In this document: one piece after another, positions 1-8,140 of the stretch
Numbering within the stretch: the first letter of the stretch is position 1
Layout of the letters: each line of letters begins with the position of its first letter
DNA from: Candidatus Aminicenantota bacterium
GTDB taxonomy: Bacteria > Acidobacteriota > Aminicenantia > Aminicenantales > Aminicenantaceae
DNA: 45,071 bases
Direction: 5' to 3'
NCBI GenBank assembly: GCA_030614685.1
Contig: JAUWTO010000005.1
Location: 1 to 45,071, forward strand
The notes under the pieces: generated by a model
Told to the model about the DNA's origin: nothing
Seen by the model: only the letters and a program-made list of their open reading frames with translations
Database searches by the model: none
Program-made: the position numbers and the translations under genes

Positions 1-993
1 GAATCCCAGCCTCTCGTTGGCCTCCACGGTATCGATCCCCTGGTCCTGAATGGCATAGGCCTTGATCTTGTTGGCCAGCCCGATGCCCCGGCCCTCATGG
101 TTCAAAATGTAGAGGATGACGCCCTTGCCTTCCTTTTCGATAATTTCCATGGAACGGCTCAACTGATCCCCACAGTCACAGCGGGTCGAGCCGAAGGTGT
201 CTCCAGTCAGGCACTGGGAATGGGCCCGGACCAGGGTGGGCTCGGCCGGATTGAGATCCCCCTTGACCAGGGCCACGTGTTGTTCGCCGTGGATGGTGTC
301 CTCATACGCAATGATCTTGAAATGGCCGTATTTGGTCGGCAGATCTGCCTCCTCGATCTTCTGGACCAGAATCTCGTGCTGCATGCGGTATTTAATGAGG
401 TCCGCGACGGTGATGATGGGGATGTCGTAAGTCTGGCTGAAGGCCTCCAGGTCGGGCATACGGGACATGGTCCCGTCGTCGTTCATGATCTCGCATATGA
501 CACCGGCCGTGTCCAGACCAGCCAGACGTGAGATGTCCACCGAGGCCTCTGTCTGCCCGGCCCTTTTCAGGACTCCGCCCTCTGCGGCTTCGAGAGGGAA
601 GATGTGTCCGGGCCTCGCCAGGTCCGCGGGCTTGGTTTCGGGATCGATGGCGGTCAGGATGGTCTTGGCCCTGTCATAGGAGGAAATCCCCGTAGTAGTG
701 CCCTCCTTGGCGTCGATGGAGACCGTGAAGGCGGTCTGAAACTGGGCCGTGTTGTCCGTCACCATGAGGGGAAGCGCCAGTTTCCGGGCGCGTTCTCGTG
801 TCAGGGACAGACAGATAAGTCCGCGGCCGTGCTTGGCCATGAAGTTGATGATATCCGGCGTGACCTTTTCTGCGGCGACCATCAGGTCGCCTTCGTTTTC
901 GCGGTCCTCGTCGTCAACAATGATGATCAGTTTGCCGGCCTTGACTGTCTTGATGGCGTCTTCTATGGAAGCTACGCCCGTGGATGCAGACAT
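1..993 (-). CDS. ribBA: Bifunctional DHBP synthase / GTP cyclohydrolase II (partial, C-terminus off window)
   Basis: This enzyme makes the two riboflavin precursors: 3,4-dihydroxy-2-butanone 4-phosphate from ribulose 5-phosphate, and the pyrimidine precursor from GTP. I translated it by hand because it runs off the left edge, leaving 331 of about 400 residues. Residues 1-205 are the DHBP synthase domain, with the acidic [11 protein letters not shown] loop at 28-37 and RPGHIFPL at 127-134. The GTP cyclohydrolase II domain follows, with zinc ligands C261, C272 and C274 in [17 protein letters not shown] and [10 protein letters not shown] at 297-306. The ATG at 993 precedes the expected N-terminus. 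The gene lies 29 bp downstream of ribE and is last of the visible ftsY-rib operon. The cut removes the end of the cyclohydrolase domain, so its catalytic completeness cannot be judged. Confidence 0.96.
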   Translation of the reverse strand, partial: MSASTGVASIEDAIKTVKAGKLIIIVDDEDRENEGDLMVAAEKVTPDIINFMAKHGRGLICLSLTRERARKLALPLMVTDNTAQFQTAFTVSIDAKEGTTTGISSYDRAKTILTAIDPETKPADLARPGHIFPLEAAEGGVLKRAGQTEASVDISRLAGLDTAGVICEIMNDDGTMSRMPDLEAFSQTYDIPIITVADLIKYRMQHEILVQKIEEADLPTKYGHFKIIAYEDTIHGEQHVALVKGDLNPAEPTLVRAHSQCLTGDTFGSTRCDCGDQLSRSMEIIEKEGKGVILYILNHEGRGIGLANKIKAYAIQDQGIDTVEANERLGF

Positions 994-1022
994 CGTATTT
1001 ACCTTTCCAACCTAACTTCGGC

Positions 1023-1607
1023 TCAGGATTTGACCGTCCAATTATACACATATTTGCCGATTATGTCACACTCGATATTGACCTCCCGGCCCGGTCTCCA
1101 GAGTCCGAGATGGGTCTGATCCAGGGTGATGGGTATGGCCTCCACTTCCAGAACCGACGCGGAAAGAGAGGCGATCGTCAGGCTGACTCCATCCAGAGCC
1201 ACCGATCCTTTGGGAACGAAGAATGCTTTCAGCTCCAGCGGAAAGGCGACCGCGATCCGCTTCCCGCCGCTCCGGTGTGAGACATCCCGGACCCTGCCCA
1301 CCCCGTCGATATGTCCGGTGACCAGGTGGCCCCCCAGGGGCGAGGCCAGTGTGAGCGGCGCTTCCAGGTTCAGGGGGTCGCCTCTCCTCAGAGATCCCAG
1401 CGTGGTCTTCTCCAGGGTTTCCTGCGAGAGATTGAAATACAGCGAGTCGCCATCCTTCCGGATGATGCTCAGACAGACCCCGTTGACGGCCAGGCTGTCA
1501 CCCAGAGCAAGGGTGCGGGCCAACTCCGAAACCTTGAGGCTCATCTCTTTTCGGCCCCTCTGAAATCCCAGAAACTCACTTTGGTGTGTGATTATGCCTG
1601 TAAACAT
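1023..1607 (-). CDS. ribE: Riboflavin synthase, alpha subunit
   Basis: The enzyme dismutates two 6,7-dimethyl-8-ribityllumazine molecules to riboflavin. The 194-residue protein has the expected tandem lumazine-binding domains. It begins with MFTGII, followed by NGVCL near 42-46. The centre carries GGHLVTGHIDGVG near 93-105. The second domain has DGVSLTI near 139-145, and NIECDIIGKYV lies at the C-terminus. Length is normal for the family, which is about 200 residues. Its start overlaps the ribD stop by one base (TGATG), so translation is probably coupled. Some genomes call this gene ribC. The assignment is secure. Confidence 0.96.
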   Translation of the reverse strand: MFTGIITHQSEFLGFQRGRKEMSLKVSELARTLALGDSLAVNGVCLSIIRKDGDSLYFNLSQETLEKTTLGSLRRGDPLNLEAPLTLASPLGGHLVTGHIDGVGRVRDVSHRSGGKRIAVAFPLELKAFFVPKGSVALDGVSLTIASLSASVLEVEAIPITLDQTHLGLWRPGREVNIECDIIGKYVYNWTVKS

Positions 1608-2710
1608 CAGAAATACCCCTCGATCAGGACGTCGTCCTGGATCCGGAATTCCCGGATCCGTTTGAGGCCCTGTGCGTCTTGCAGGTCCTGGATTCCCCTC
1701 CCTTGAAAAAACGACGGGGCACGGGTCCCGCCGATCAGCTTGGGAGAAACGGTGACCAGGAGCTTGTCGGCCAGGCCCTTCTCCAGGAAATCTGTGTGGA
1801 CCCGCCCTCCTCCTTCCACGAGAACGCTGGAGATCTCTTGCCCTGCGAGCCAGTCCAGGATCTTCGGGAGCTGCAGGCGTCCCTGTGAGAGCGGAACCGA
1901 GACGATTCTCACACCCATTTTTTCCAGGGTAAGCCTCTTCCTGGCTGGGGCATGCTGGCCCGTGAAGATCAGGATGCCTCCTCGGGACAGCGTCTCCAGG
2001 ATCCGTGCCGTGAGAGGAAACCTGAGGCGGGAATCCAGTATGACACGGACCTGCTGTTTCCCGCGCCAGTGGGGATGCCGGACCGTGAGCCGGGGATCGT
2101 CCTTGAGGATGGTGTCGATCCCCACCAGCAGGGCATCATATTCTCCCCGGACCAGATGGATGTATTCCCGTGTAGCCGGGGAGGATATCCACTGTGAGAC
2201 CGAAGATGCGGTTGCGATCTTGCCGTCCAGAGAAACTGCTGCCTTGAGGGTCACGAAGGGAACATTCTGCGTGGCATACTTGATGTAGACTTCATTCAGC
2301 GTCCTGTGTCTCTCCTTCAGCAACCCCACGGACACCTGGATCCCGGAGGCACGTATCCTGCGGACACCCTTACGGTAGACCTGGGGATTGGGGTCATAGT
2401 CGGAGATCACGACGCGTTTCAGGCCAGATTGACGGACGAGGTCGACACAGGGCGGTGTGCGGCCCCAGTGTGTGCACGGCTCCAGTGTGATGTAGGCTGT
2501 GGCGTCCCGGGCCCGCTGTCCCGCCCGTTCCAGGGCCACGGCTTCTGCATGGGGCCTGCCGGCTTTCTCGTGGTACCCCCAGCCGATGATCTCTCCGGCG
2601 CGTACGACCAGAGCTCCCACATAGGGATTGGGGCTGGTGTATCCCCGGGCTTTTTCAGCCAGGGCATAACACATCTCCAGGTAGTTCGTATCTTGGATGC
2701 GGGAGTTCAT
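1607..2710 (-). CDS. ribD: Bifunctional pyrimidine deaminase / reductase
   Basis: This enzyme catalyses the second and third steps of the GTP branch of riboflavin synthesis, deamination and then NADPH-dependent reduction of the ribosyl side chain. The 367 residues divide into an N-terminal cytidine-deaminase-like domain and a C-terminal reductase domain from about residue 148. The deaminase zinc site is visible: H54 and E56 in HAEAVAL, and C79 and C88 in PCTHWGRTPPC. The reductase shows LKAAVSLDGKIA near 155-166 and the VEGGG motif near the C-terminus. The ATG overlaps the ftsY stop as ATGA and the stop overlaps the ribE start, so the three genes are almost certainly cotranscribed. Confidence 0.96.
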   Translation of the reverse strand: MNSRIQDTNYLEMCYALAEKARGYTSPNPYVGALVVRAGEIIGWGYHEKAGRPHAEAVALERAGQRARDATAYITLEPCTHWGRTPPCVDLVRQSGLKRVVISDYDPNPQVYRKGVRRIRASGIQVSVGLLKERHRTLNEVYIKYATQNVPFVTLKAAVSLDGKIATASSVSQWISSPATREYIHLVRGEYDALLVGIDTILKDDPRLTVRHPHWRGKQQVRVILDSRLRFPLTARILETLSRGGILIFTGQHAPARKRLTLEKMGVRIVSVPLSQGRLQLPKILDWLAGQEISSVLVEGGGRVHTDFLEKGLADKLLVTVSPKLIGGTRAPSFFQGRGIQDLQDAQGLKRIREFRIQDDVLIEGYF

Positions 2711-3597
2711 GAGATCAGCGCATCGGCGAATTCCTGGGGAGAAAATGGGAGTATGTCCGAGTCTCCCTCGCCGGTCCCGATGAATTTAATGGGAAGCCTG
2801 AGTTCATCCACGATACTGAGAGCACACCCGCCCTTGGCCGTGCCGTCCAGTTTTGAGAGGAATATGCCCGTGATGGCGGAGAACTTCAGGAATTCCCGCG
2901 CCTGGATCAGGGCATTCTGGCCGATGCTGGAGTCCAGTACCAGAAACACTTCCTGGGGGGCCTGTTCGATCTCACGAGAGACGATCTTCTGGATCTTCTC
3001 GAGCTCGCTCATGAGGTTTGCGTTGGTGTGGACGCGGCCCGCAGTATCGATCAGGAGGAGGTCGAACTGCCTGGCCTGGAACGACTGCAGGGCATCGTAG
3101 GTCACGGCGGCCGGGTCTGCCCCGTATTGACCTCGGACGACCGGGATGTTCAGGCGTTTGCCCCAGATGGAGAGCTGTTCCTGCGCTGCGGCCCGGAATG
3201 TATCCGCCGCCACCATCATGACCTGTTTTCCATCAGACTGAAAAAATCGGGCCAGTTTGGCCAGGGAGGTGGTCTTGCCCCCTCCGTTGATCCCCACGAA
3301 CATGGCTACGGATTGGGGCTGATCCAGCGCGACCGAGACCGGATGCTGGGAAAGGATGGAGATGATCTCCTGCCTCAGTAGGGAACGGACCCCCTCTTGG
3401 GAGTCGGTTTTCCTGCTGTTTTTACGCAGGTGTTCGATGATCCTTTCGCTGGTCGACACTCCGATATCCGCAAGGATGAGGGTTTCCATAAGCTCATCCA
3501 GGATCTCCTCCCGATTCTTCTTGCTGGACAACAGCTCGTCGATCCTGCTTTTTACAGTCTGGCGGGTCCGGAACAGCTTCTCTTTGAGGTTGGTCAT
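2707..3597 (-). CDS. ftsY: Signal recognition particle receptor FtsY
   Basis: FtsY is the SRP-receptor GTPase that docks ribosome-SRP complexes at the inner membrane. From the ATG at 3597 it is 296 residues: an N helical domain (1-90) and a G domain. G1 is GINGGGKTT at 102-110, DTFRAAAQEQL is at 132-142, DTAGR at 184-188, and the G4-like LSKLDGTAKGG at 247-257 has Ser where TKxD is usual. The acidic A domain of E. coli FtsY is missing, as in many bacteria. The frame stays open up to 3702, but those codons lie across or upstream of a strong promoter (3610-3638), so 3597 is the likely start. No Shine-Dalgarno precedes it. Heading an operon with ribD-ribE-ribBA is unusual. Confidence 0.95.
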   Translation of the reverse strand: MTNLKEKLFRTRQTVKSRIDELLSSKKNREEILDELMETLILADIGVSTSERIIEHLRKNSRKTDSQEGVRSLLRQEIISILSQHPVSVALDQPQSVAMFVGINGGGKTTSLAKLARFFQSDGKQVMMVAADTFRAAAQEQLSIWGKRLNIPVVRGQYGADPAAVTYDALQSFQARQFDLLLIDTAGRVHTNANLMSELEKIQKIVSREIEQAPQEVFLVLDSSIGQNALIQAREFLKFSAITGIFLSKLDGTAKGGCALSIVDELRLPIKFIGTGEGDSDILPFSPQEFADALIS

Positions 3598-3609
3598 GGC
3601 GGCATTGCC

Positions 3610-3638
3610 ATTATATTTTTCGGTCCGCCCAAAGTCAA
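3610..3638 (-). promoter_or_regulatory. Sigma-70-type promoter for ftsY-ribDE-ribBA
   Basis: Reading the minus strand, the -35 TTGACT (3633-3638) and -10 TATAAT (3610-3615) are separated by exactly 17 bp. Transcription should start near 3602-3604, leaving only about 5 nt before the ftsY ATG at 3597. No FMN-riboswitch-sized leader exists between this promoter and the operon. Confidence 0.75.
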
Positions 3639-3686
3639 CGAGTCCCGGGAGTAGGAATGCCATTGAGGGTTGGGAGGAGTTGTGGT

Positions 3687-5411
3687 ATGGTTGTGGGCTC
3701 AATGAAGCAAAACGAGTGGATTCTTTCCGACGCAGACCCCAGGGCTGATTCTCTGGCCGCCGCCCTCGGCATCCCCGTCAAAATTGCCAGGATCCTGGTC
3801 AACCGCAAGATCACCGATGCCGAGGGGGCCCAGAGCTTCCTGCATGGGACCCTGGAGGATCTGCATGATCCCTTCCTCCTGCAGGGCATGCGCACAGCCG
3901 TAGAGAGGCTCCTGAAGGCTGCGTCTCGAGGAGAAAAGGTCCTGATCTTCGGGGATTACGATGTGGACGGCGTGCTGTCTGTCGTCATCCTCTCCCGGGC
4001 GCTCAGTACGCTGGGGGCCAAGGTAGACTACTACATCCCCGATCGTCTGGAGGAGGGCTACGGCCTCAAGACGAGTCACATCCAGATTGTAGAAGAGAAG
4101 CAGGCGCGCGTCGTCGTCAGTGTGGACTGCGGCATCAAAGCCGTGGATTTTGTGCGGGAAGCCTCCGGCAAAGGCGTGGATGTCATCATCACGGACCATC
4201 ATCTGCCAGGGGACCAGCTCCCCGAGGCCTTGGCGGTGCTCAATCCCGTGGTGCCGGGATCCGGATACCCGTACAAGAGCCTGGCCGGCATCGGCGTGGC
4301 CTTCAAGCTCATACAGGCGCTGTTTCAGGGGCATCCCAGGGAGTCCCAGCTTCCTCATTACCTGAAATTGGTGTCCATCGCGACCGTGGCGGATATCGTA
4401 TCGCTGACCGGGGAGAACCGGATCTTTGTCAGATACGGCCTGCAAGGACTTGAGGGAGTCTCCAACCTGGGACTGAAGAGCCTGCTCTCGGTCTGCGGAC
4501 TGGAGCACAAGAGCGTCCAGGTGTCGGATGTCGGATTCCGCATCGCACCCCGTATCAATGCGGCCGGGCGGATGGGTAGAGCGGACTTGGCCGTACAGTT
4601 GTTCTTTTCCGGATCAGAAGAAGAGGGCAGACGGATCGCTTCCGAGTTGGACGATATGAACGGGATCCGTCAGGGGATCGAGAAAAAGATATACGCCCAG
4701 GCGACACAACGGATCCGATCCCAGTCCCTGGACCAGCGCTATAAACTGCTTGTCCTGGGGTGTGACGAATGGCATCGTGGCGTCATCGGGATCGTGGCCT
4801 CCAAGCTCAAGGAGGATTTCCATCGGCCCGTTCTGCTGTTTGCCTACGATGCCGGGAAGGCCCACGGGTCGGGCCGCTCCATCCGTGAGTTCCCTCTGAT
4901 CGAATGCCTGGACCACACCCGCCAGTATTTTAACAACTATGGGGGACACCCCATGGCTGTGGGCTGCGAGCTGGGGATCGACAACCTCCCGCAGCTCAAG
5001 CGGGCCATGAACGCCTATGTCGACAACCGTATCACGGAAGAAGACCTCAGGCGGAAGATCCGGATCGATACCCGGCTCGACTTCGACGAGATCGGAGCGG
5101 CCTTCCTTGACCATTTTGCTCTCCTCTCCCCCTTCGGAGTCGGCAATCCCAAGCCCATCTTTACCACGGATGATGTCGAAGTCGTGGCGGCTCCCCGTCG
5201 GCTTCAAGAACGTCACCTCAAACTCCTCCTGAAACATAACGGGCGGTATTTCGATGCCGTGGGCTGGGGCAAAGGCGACTGGATCGATTCTCTCAGCAAG
5301 GGCAGCCGCATCTCAGTGGTGTACTCACTCCAGGTCAAGGAGTACCTGGGTCAAGAGCGCCTGACTCTCGTCCTGGAGGACATGCGGCCGTTCGGGACAT
5401 CTCCAACCTGA
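3687..5411 (+). CDS. recJ: Single-stranded-DNA-specific 5'-3' exonuclease RecJ
   Basis: RecJ degrades single-stranded DNA 5' to 3' in recombinational repair and mismatch repair. From the ATG at 3687 the protein has 574 residues, normal for RecJ. The DHH-superfamily metal motifs are clear: D90-Y-D92-V-D94-G, the VDCG at 146-149 and D170-H171-H172. APRINAAGRMG and a GGHPMAVG motif (DHHA1) follow, then a C-terminal OB-like domain. The start at 3687 is favoured by GGGAGGAG at 3672-3679, seven bases upstream. A second in-frame ATG at 3702 and an open frame back to 3657 are alternatives. It is divergent from ftsY with an 89-bp gap. I could not see a convincing promoter for it. Confidence 0.95.
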   Translation: MVVGSMKQNEWILSDADPRADSLAAALGIPVKIARILVNRKITDAEGAQSFLHGTLEDLHDPFLLQGMRTAVERLLKAASRGEKVLIFGDYDVDGVLSVVILSRALSTLGAKVDYYIPDRLEEGYGLKTSHIQIVEEKQARVVVSVDCGIKAVDFVREASGKGVDVIITDHHLPGDQLPEALAVLNPVVPGSGYPYKSLAGIGVAFKLIQALFQGHPRESQLPHYLKLVSIATVADIVSLTGENRIFVRYGLQGLEGVSNLGLKSLLSVCGLEHKSVQVSDVGFRIAPRINAAGRMGRADLAVQLFFSGSEEEGRRIASELDDMNGIRQGIEKKIYAQATQRIRSQSLDQRYKLLVLGCDEWHRGVIGIVASKLKEDFHRPVLLFAYDAGKAHGSGRSIREFPLIECLDHTRQYFNNYGGHPMAVGCELGIDNLPQLKRAMNAYVDNRITEEDLRRKIRIDTRLDFDEIGAAFLDHFALLSPFGVGNPKPIFTTDDVEVVAAPRRLQERHLKLLLKHNGRYFDAVGWGKGDWIDSLSKGSRISVVYSLQVKEYLGQERLTLVLEDMRPFGTSPT

Positions 5412-5480
5412 GCCAGGCCCCGGTATCTCTGTTCAGTCCCCCCCCGGCACAGCCGGATGAAGGAAACGGCCTCCAGGGAA

Positions 5481-5509
5481 TTCAATTCGCGTGTCGGACA
5501 GGGTATAAT
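5481..5509 (+). promoter_or_regulatory. Promoter of the lpt-rpoN operon
   Basis: A perfect -10 TATAAT (5504-5509) lies 17 bp from a weak -35 TTCAAT (5481-5486). The predicted transcription start, near 5516, is only about 4 nt before the ATG at 5520. An AGGA at 5510-5513 would lie upstream of that transcription start and so could not serve as a ribosome site. Confidence 0.6.
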
Positions 5510-5519
5510 AGGACCGTTC

Positions 5520-7406
5520 ATGAAAAAGCAAAGGATCCGACCGGCCTTGATATTCAAGGTCTTCATCGCGCTGTTCATGCTTGCAGCCGTGTCCCTGATC
5601 ATCCAGAATTTCGTCAGCCGGTCACGGCTCAAGCCCAGGGTTCCCGTTGTGGAAACAGAGATCGCAGAGCAGAAGGTGGAGACCACTGAGGAGATCCATC
5701 ATTTCCAATTGAGAAGGGGGAAACTCGACTATGAAGTCCGGGCGGCCCGGCATTACATCGGTGATGACGGGCTCTATCACCTGGAGGGTGATGTCCAGCT
5801 CAAGTTTCCCGGCCGGGCCGATGGGGAAGATGTCGTGCTAACGGCCGGAGAGATCGTGCACGACCGTGAGAATGCTTTCTTTCGTATGCTGGGCGGAGCT
5901 GTCCTGGCGGCCAAAGATATCCGGATCGAAGCGGAGTCTTTCGAATACCAGACCGAGGAAGAACGCCTGCTCACAGATCGCCCGGTCAAATTTACCTCTG
6001 AGCGGATTTCGGGGTCGGCAAAAGAGGCTGTGTATCGAGCTACGAACCAGAGACTGATCCTGCGGAATGAGGTCCGTTTGAGCTTTACGACCGCCTCGGA
6101 TCCATCCCGGCCCGTACAGATCGAAGGAAATGAACTGGATTACCTGCATTCCCAGGGATCGGGTACCATTCGGGGAGATGCCCGCATCCATGCCGGGGAA
6201 AACTTCGCCGATGCCTCCCTCATCCAATTCGAGCTCTTTTCCAACAAGGAAAACCTCCGGAAGGTCCTCATGCAGGGAGATGTACATCTTGTGACGACGA
6301 GCCAGGATTCCTCCCCCTCCGATCCCAATTCCGAGGAGCAGGCTGCTCGACCGGAGCGCCGGGAGCTCAGGGCCCGAAAGGTGATGATCCGGGCCTGGCA
6401 CAACTCTCAGGAGATCCGATCCCTGGAGGCCGAGGGAAAATGCTACTTGCGGCAGGATACCGCAGGAGGGGAGTTCATCGAGACCACGGCTGACCGCTTG
6501 GACATCCAGTTCAACCATAAGGGGGGGATGAGGACGTTTCATGCCAGAGGCCACGTCAACATGGCGGAGCAGCGGGAGGGAGAGAGCCGCACCGTGCGCG
6601 GCGGTGTCCTTTCCATCGAGGGGAAAAAGCAGATCTTGCACGTGGAAAGCAGTGAGGAGTCGAGGGCGCGGATCAGAGCCGGGGACTACGAGATCGAAGC
6701 GGATGTCCTGGACATCATGCTCAACAGCCGGAACCTGGAGGCGGCGGGGGAGGTCAATGTCATCATGACCTCGCAGAAGGCGGAAGCGCCTGCGGTCGGA
6801 TTCTTCGGCGGAACGGATGCCATCTTTGTTAAAGCGGAAGAAATGAGATATTCAGGGAAGAACAGACGTTTTATGTTTACAGGAGACGTAAAAGTCTGGC
6901 AGGGAAAGGAAACGATGCTGACCCAGGAGATGACCATTTTCCGGGAGGGGGGGAACATGGTCTGCCGTGAGGGAGTGGAGACCCACATCACTGTCAATCC
7001 CAAGGGTGAGGAGGAGTACGACCTCGAGATCCGTGCTGACACCCTGGAGTACAAGCCGAGTTCCAGACGCCTGACCTACAGCGGCGACGTCATTGTCAAG
7101 GTGGAAGCCTCGGAACTGAAGGCAGATGAGCTCATCATTCGCCTCAGCGAAGAGGATAACAAGATACAGACATTGCTCGCCAGTGGCGATGTCGAAGTCA
7201 TCCGAGAGCTGTACAGGGCAGAGGGTCAGAAGGCCGTTTTTAACCTGGAAAAGGAAACCATCCAGTTGAGCGGGAACCCGGTTCTGACGCATCAGCAGAA
7301 GGGCCGGGTTCAGGGGGATAAATTGACTTTTTACCTGTCCGATGATAGAATCATCGTCGAAAATAAAGGCAGGGAAAGGTCCGAGACAGTCATTAAAAAA
7401 TCGTGA
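5520..7406 (+). CDS. LptC-LptA fusion, LPS transport bridge protein
   Basis: In LPS export, LptC is the membrane-anchored periplasmic partner of LptB2FG and LptA forms the periplasmic bridge to LptD. Here one 628-residue chain seems to do both. Residues about 10-29 are a single membrane anchor. An LptC-like part follows (about 55-180, including GLYHLEGDVQL). Several OstA/LptA-like beta-jellyroll units then run to the end, with repeated GDV and adenine-free 'ADxLxY' style strands such as ADTLEYKPSSRRLTYSGDV. E. coli LptC and LptA are each under 200 residues, so this chain is about as long as LptC plus two or three LptA units. The ORF is open back to 5457, but the promoter at 5481-5509 favours 5520. 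lptB follows 3 bp downstream. Confidence 0.85.
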   Translation: MKKQRIRPALIFKVFIALFMLAAVSLIIQNFVSRSRLKPRVPVVETEIAEQKVETTEEIHHFQLRRGKLDYEVRAARHYIGDDGLYHLEGDVQLKFPGRADGEDVVLTAGEIVHDRENAFFRMLGGAVLAAKDIRIEAESFEYQTEEERLLTDRPVKFTSERISGSAKEAVYRATNQRLILRNEVRLSFTTASDPSRPVQIEGNELDYLHSQGSGTIRGDARIHAGENFADASLIQFELFSNKENLRKVLMQGDVHLVTTSQDSSPSDPNSEEQAARPERRELRARKVMIRAWHNSQEIRSLEAEGKCYLRQDTAGGEFIETTADRLDIQFNHKGGMRTFHARGHVNMAEQREGESRTVRGGVLSIEGKKQILHVESSEESRARIRAGDYEIEADVLDIMLNSRNLEAAGEVNVIMTSQKAEAPAVGFFGGTDAIFVKAEEMRYSGKNRRFMFTGDVKVWQGKETMLTQEMTIFREGGNMVCREGVETHITVNPKGEEEYDLEIRADTLEYKPSSRRLTYSGDVIVKVEASELKADELIIRLSEEDNKIQTLLASGDVEVIRELYRAEGQKAVFNLEKETIQLSGNPVLTHQQKGRVQGDKLTFYLSDDRIIVENKGRERSETVIKKS

Positions 7407-7409
7407 AAG

Positions 7410-8138
7410 ATGAACCATCAGCTGGAAGCGTTGGGGCTGGAAAAAAGCTACCACAGGAAAAAGGTCGTCGATGACGTCTCCGTCAAAGTCCGGAAGGGTG
7501 AAATTGTTGGCCTCCTGGGACCGAATGGGGCCGGAAAGACCACGACGTTCTCCTTGATCCTCGGGCTGGTCCCTTCAGATAAGGGGCATGTCTATCTGGA
7601 CGGAGAGGACATCGCCCATCTTCCCATGTATGCCCGTGCCCGCCGAGGGCTCTGTCTGCTCCCTCAGGAGCCCTCAGCCTTCCGCAGATTGAGTGTGCGA
7701 GACAACCTCCTCTCCATACGGGAGATGAGCCGCGATTTTGATGAGCGCAGCAGCGGCGATCCCGACACCATCCTCAAGGAGCTTGGGCTGATCCGGCTGG
7801 CTGATGCCAAAGCCTACACGCTCTCGGGGGGAGAGCGACGGAGGCTGGAGATCGCTCGTGCTCTGGTCGCTGATCCGGAATACATCCTCCTGGATGAGCC
7901 GTTCACCGGGATAGATCCCCTGGCGATCTCGGACCTGCAGGACCTCATACTCTCCCTGCGGGCCAGAGGGCTCGGACTGCTGATCACCGATCACAGCGTT
8001 CGAGCGACACTCAAAATCACCGACCGTGCCTACATCATCGACAAAGGCAGAATCTTGAAGGAAGGCGTCCCGGATGAACTGGTGGCTTCGTTCGAAGTCC
8101 AGCAGAGCTATCTGGGCGAGGGCTTCAATCTGGATTGA
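7410..8138 (+). CDS. lptB: LPS export ABC transporter ATP-binding protein LptB
   Basis: LptB is the cytoplasmic ATPase that powers LPS extraction by LptFG and transfer to LptC. The 242-residue protein has Walker A GPNGAGKTT (near 38-46), a Q-loop in LLPQEPSAFRRL, the signature LSGGERRR, Walker B YILLDEPF and the switch histidine in ITDH. The LLPQEPSAF and TGIDPLAI segments are typical of LptB among ABC ATPases. It lies 3 bp after the lptC-lptA fusion and its stop is 2 bp before the rpoN ATG. This is the usual lptA-lptB-rpoN order of many diderm bacteria. No lptF, lptG or lptD is in the window. Confidence 0.96.
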   Translation: MNHQLEALGLEKSYHRKKVVDDVSVKVRKGEIVGLLGPNGAGKTTTFSLILGLVPSDKGHVYLDGEDIAHLPMYARARRGLCLLPQEPSAFRRLSVRDNLLSIREMSRDFDERSSGDPDTILKELGLIRLADAKAYTLSGGERRRLEIARALVADPEYILLDEPFTGIDPLAISDLQDLILSLRARGLGLLITDHSVRATLKITDRAYIIDKGRILKEGVPDELVASFEVQQSYLGEGFNLD

Positions 8139-8140
8139 TC

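Noticed and set aside
994-1022. FMN riboswitch upstream of a rib gene
   Set aside because: The gaps inside and ahead of the ftsY-rib operon are too short to hold the roughly 120-nt aptamer.
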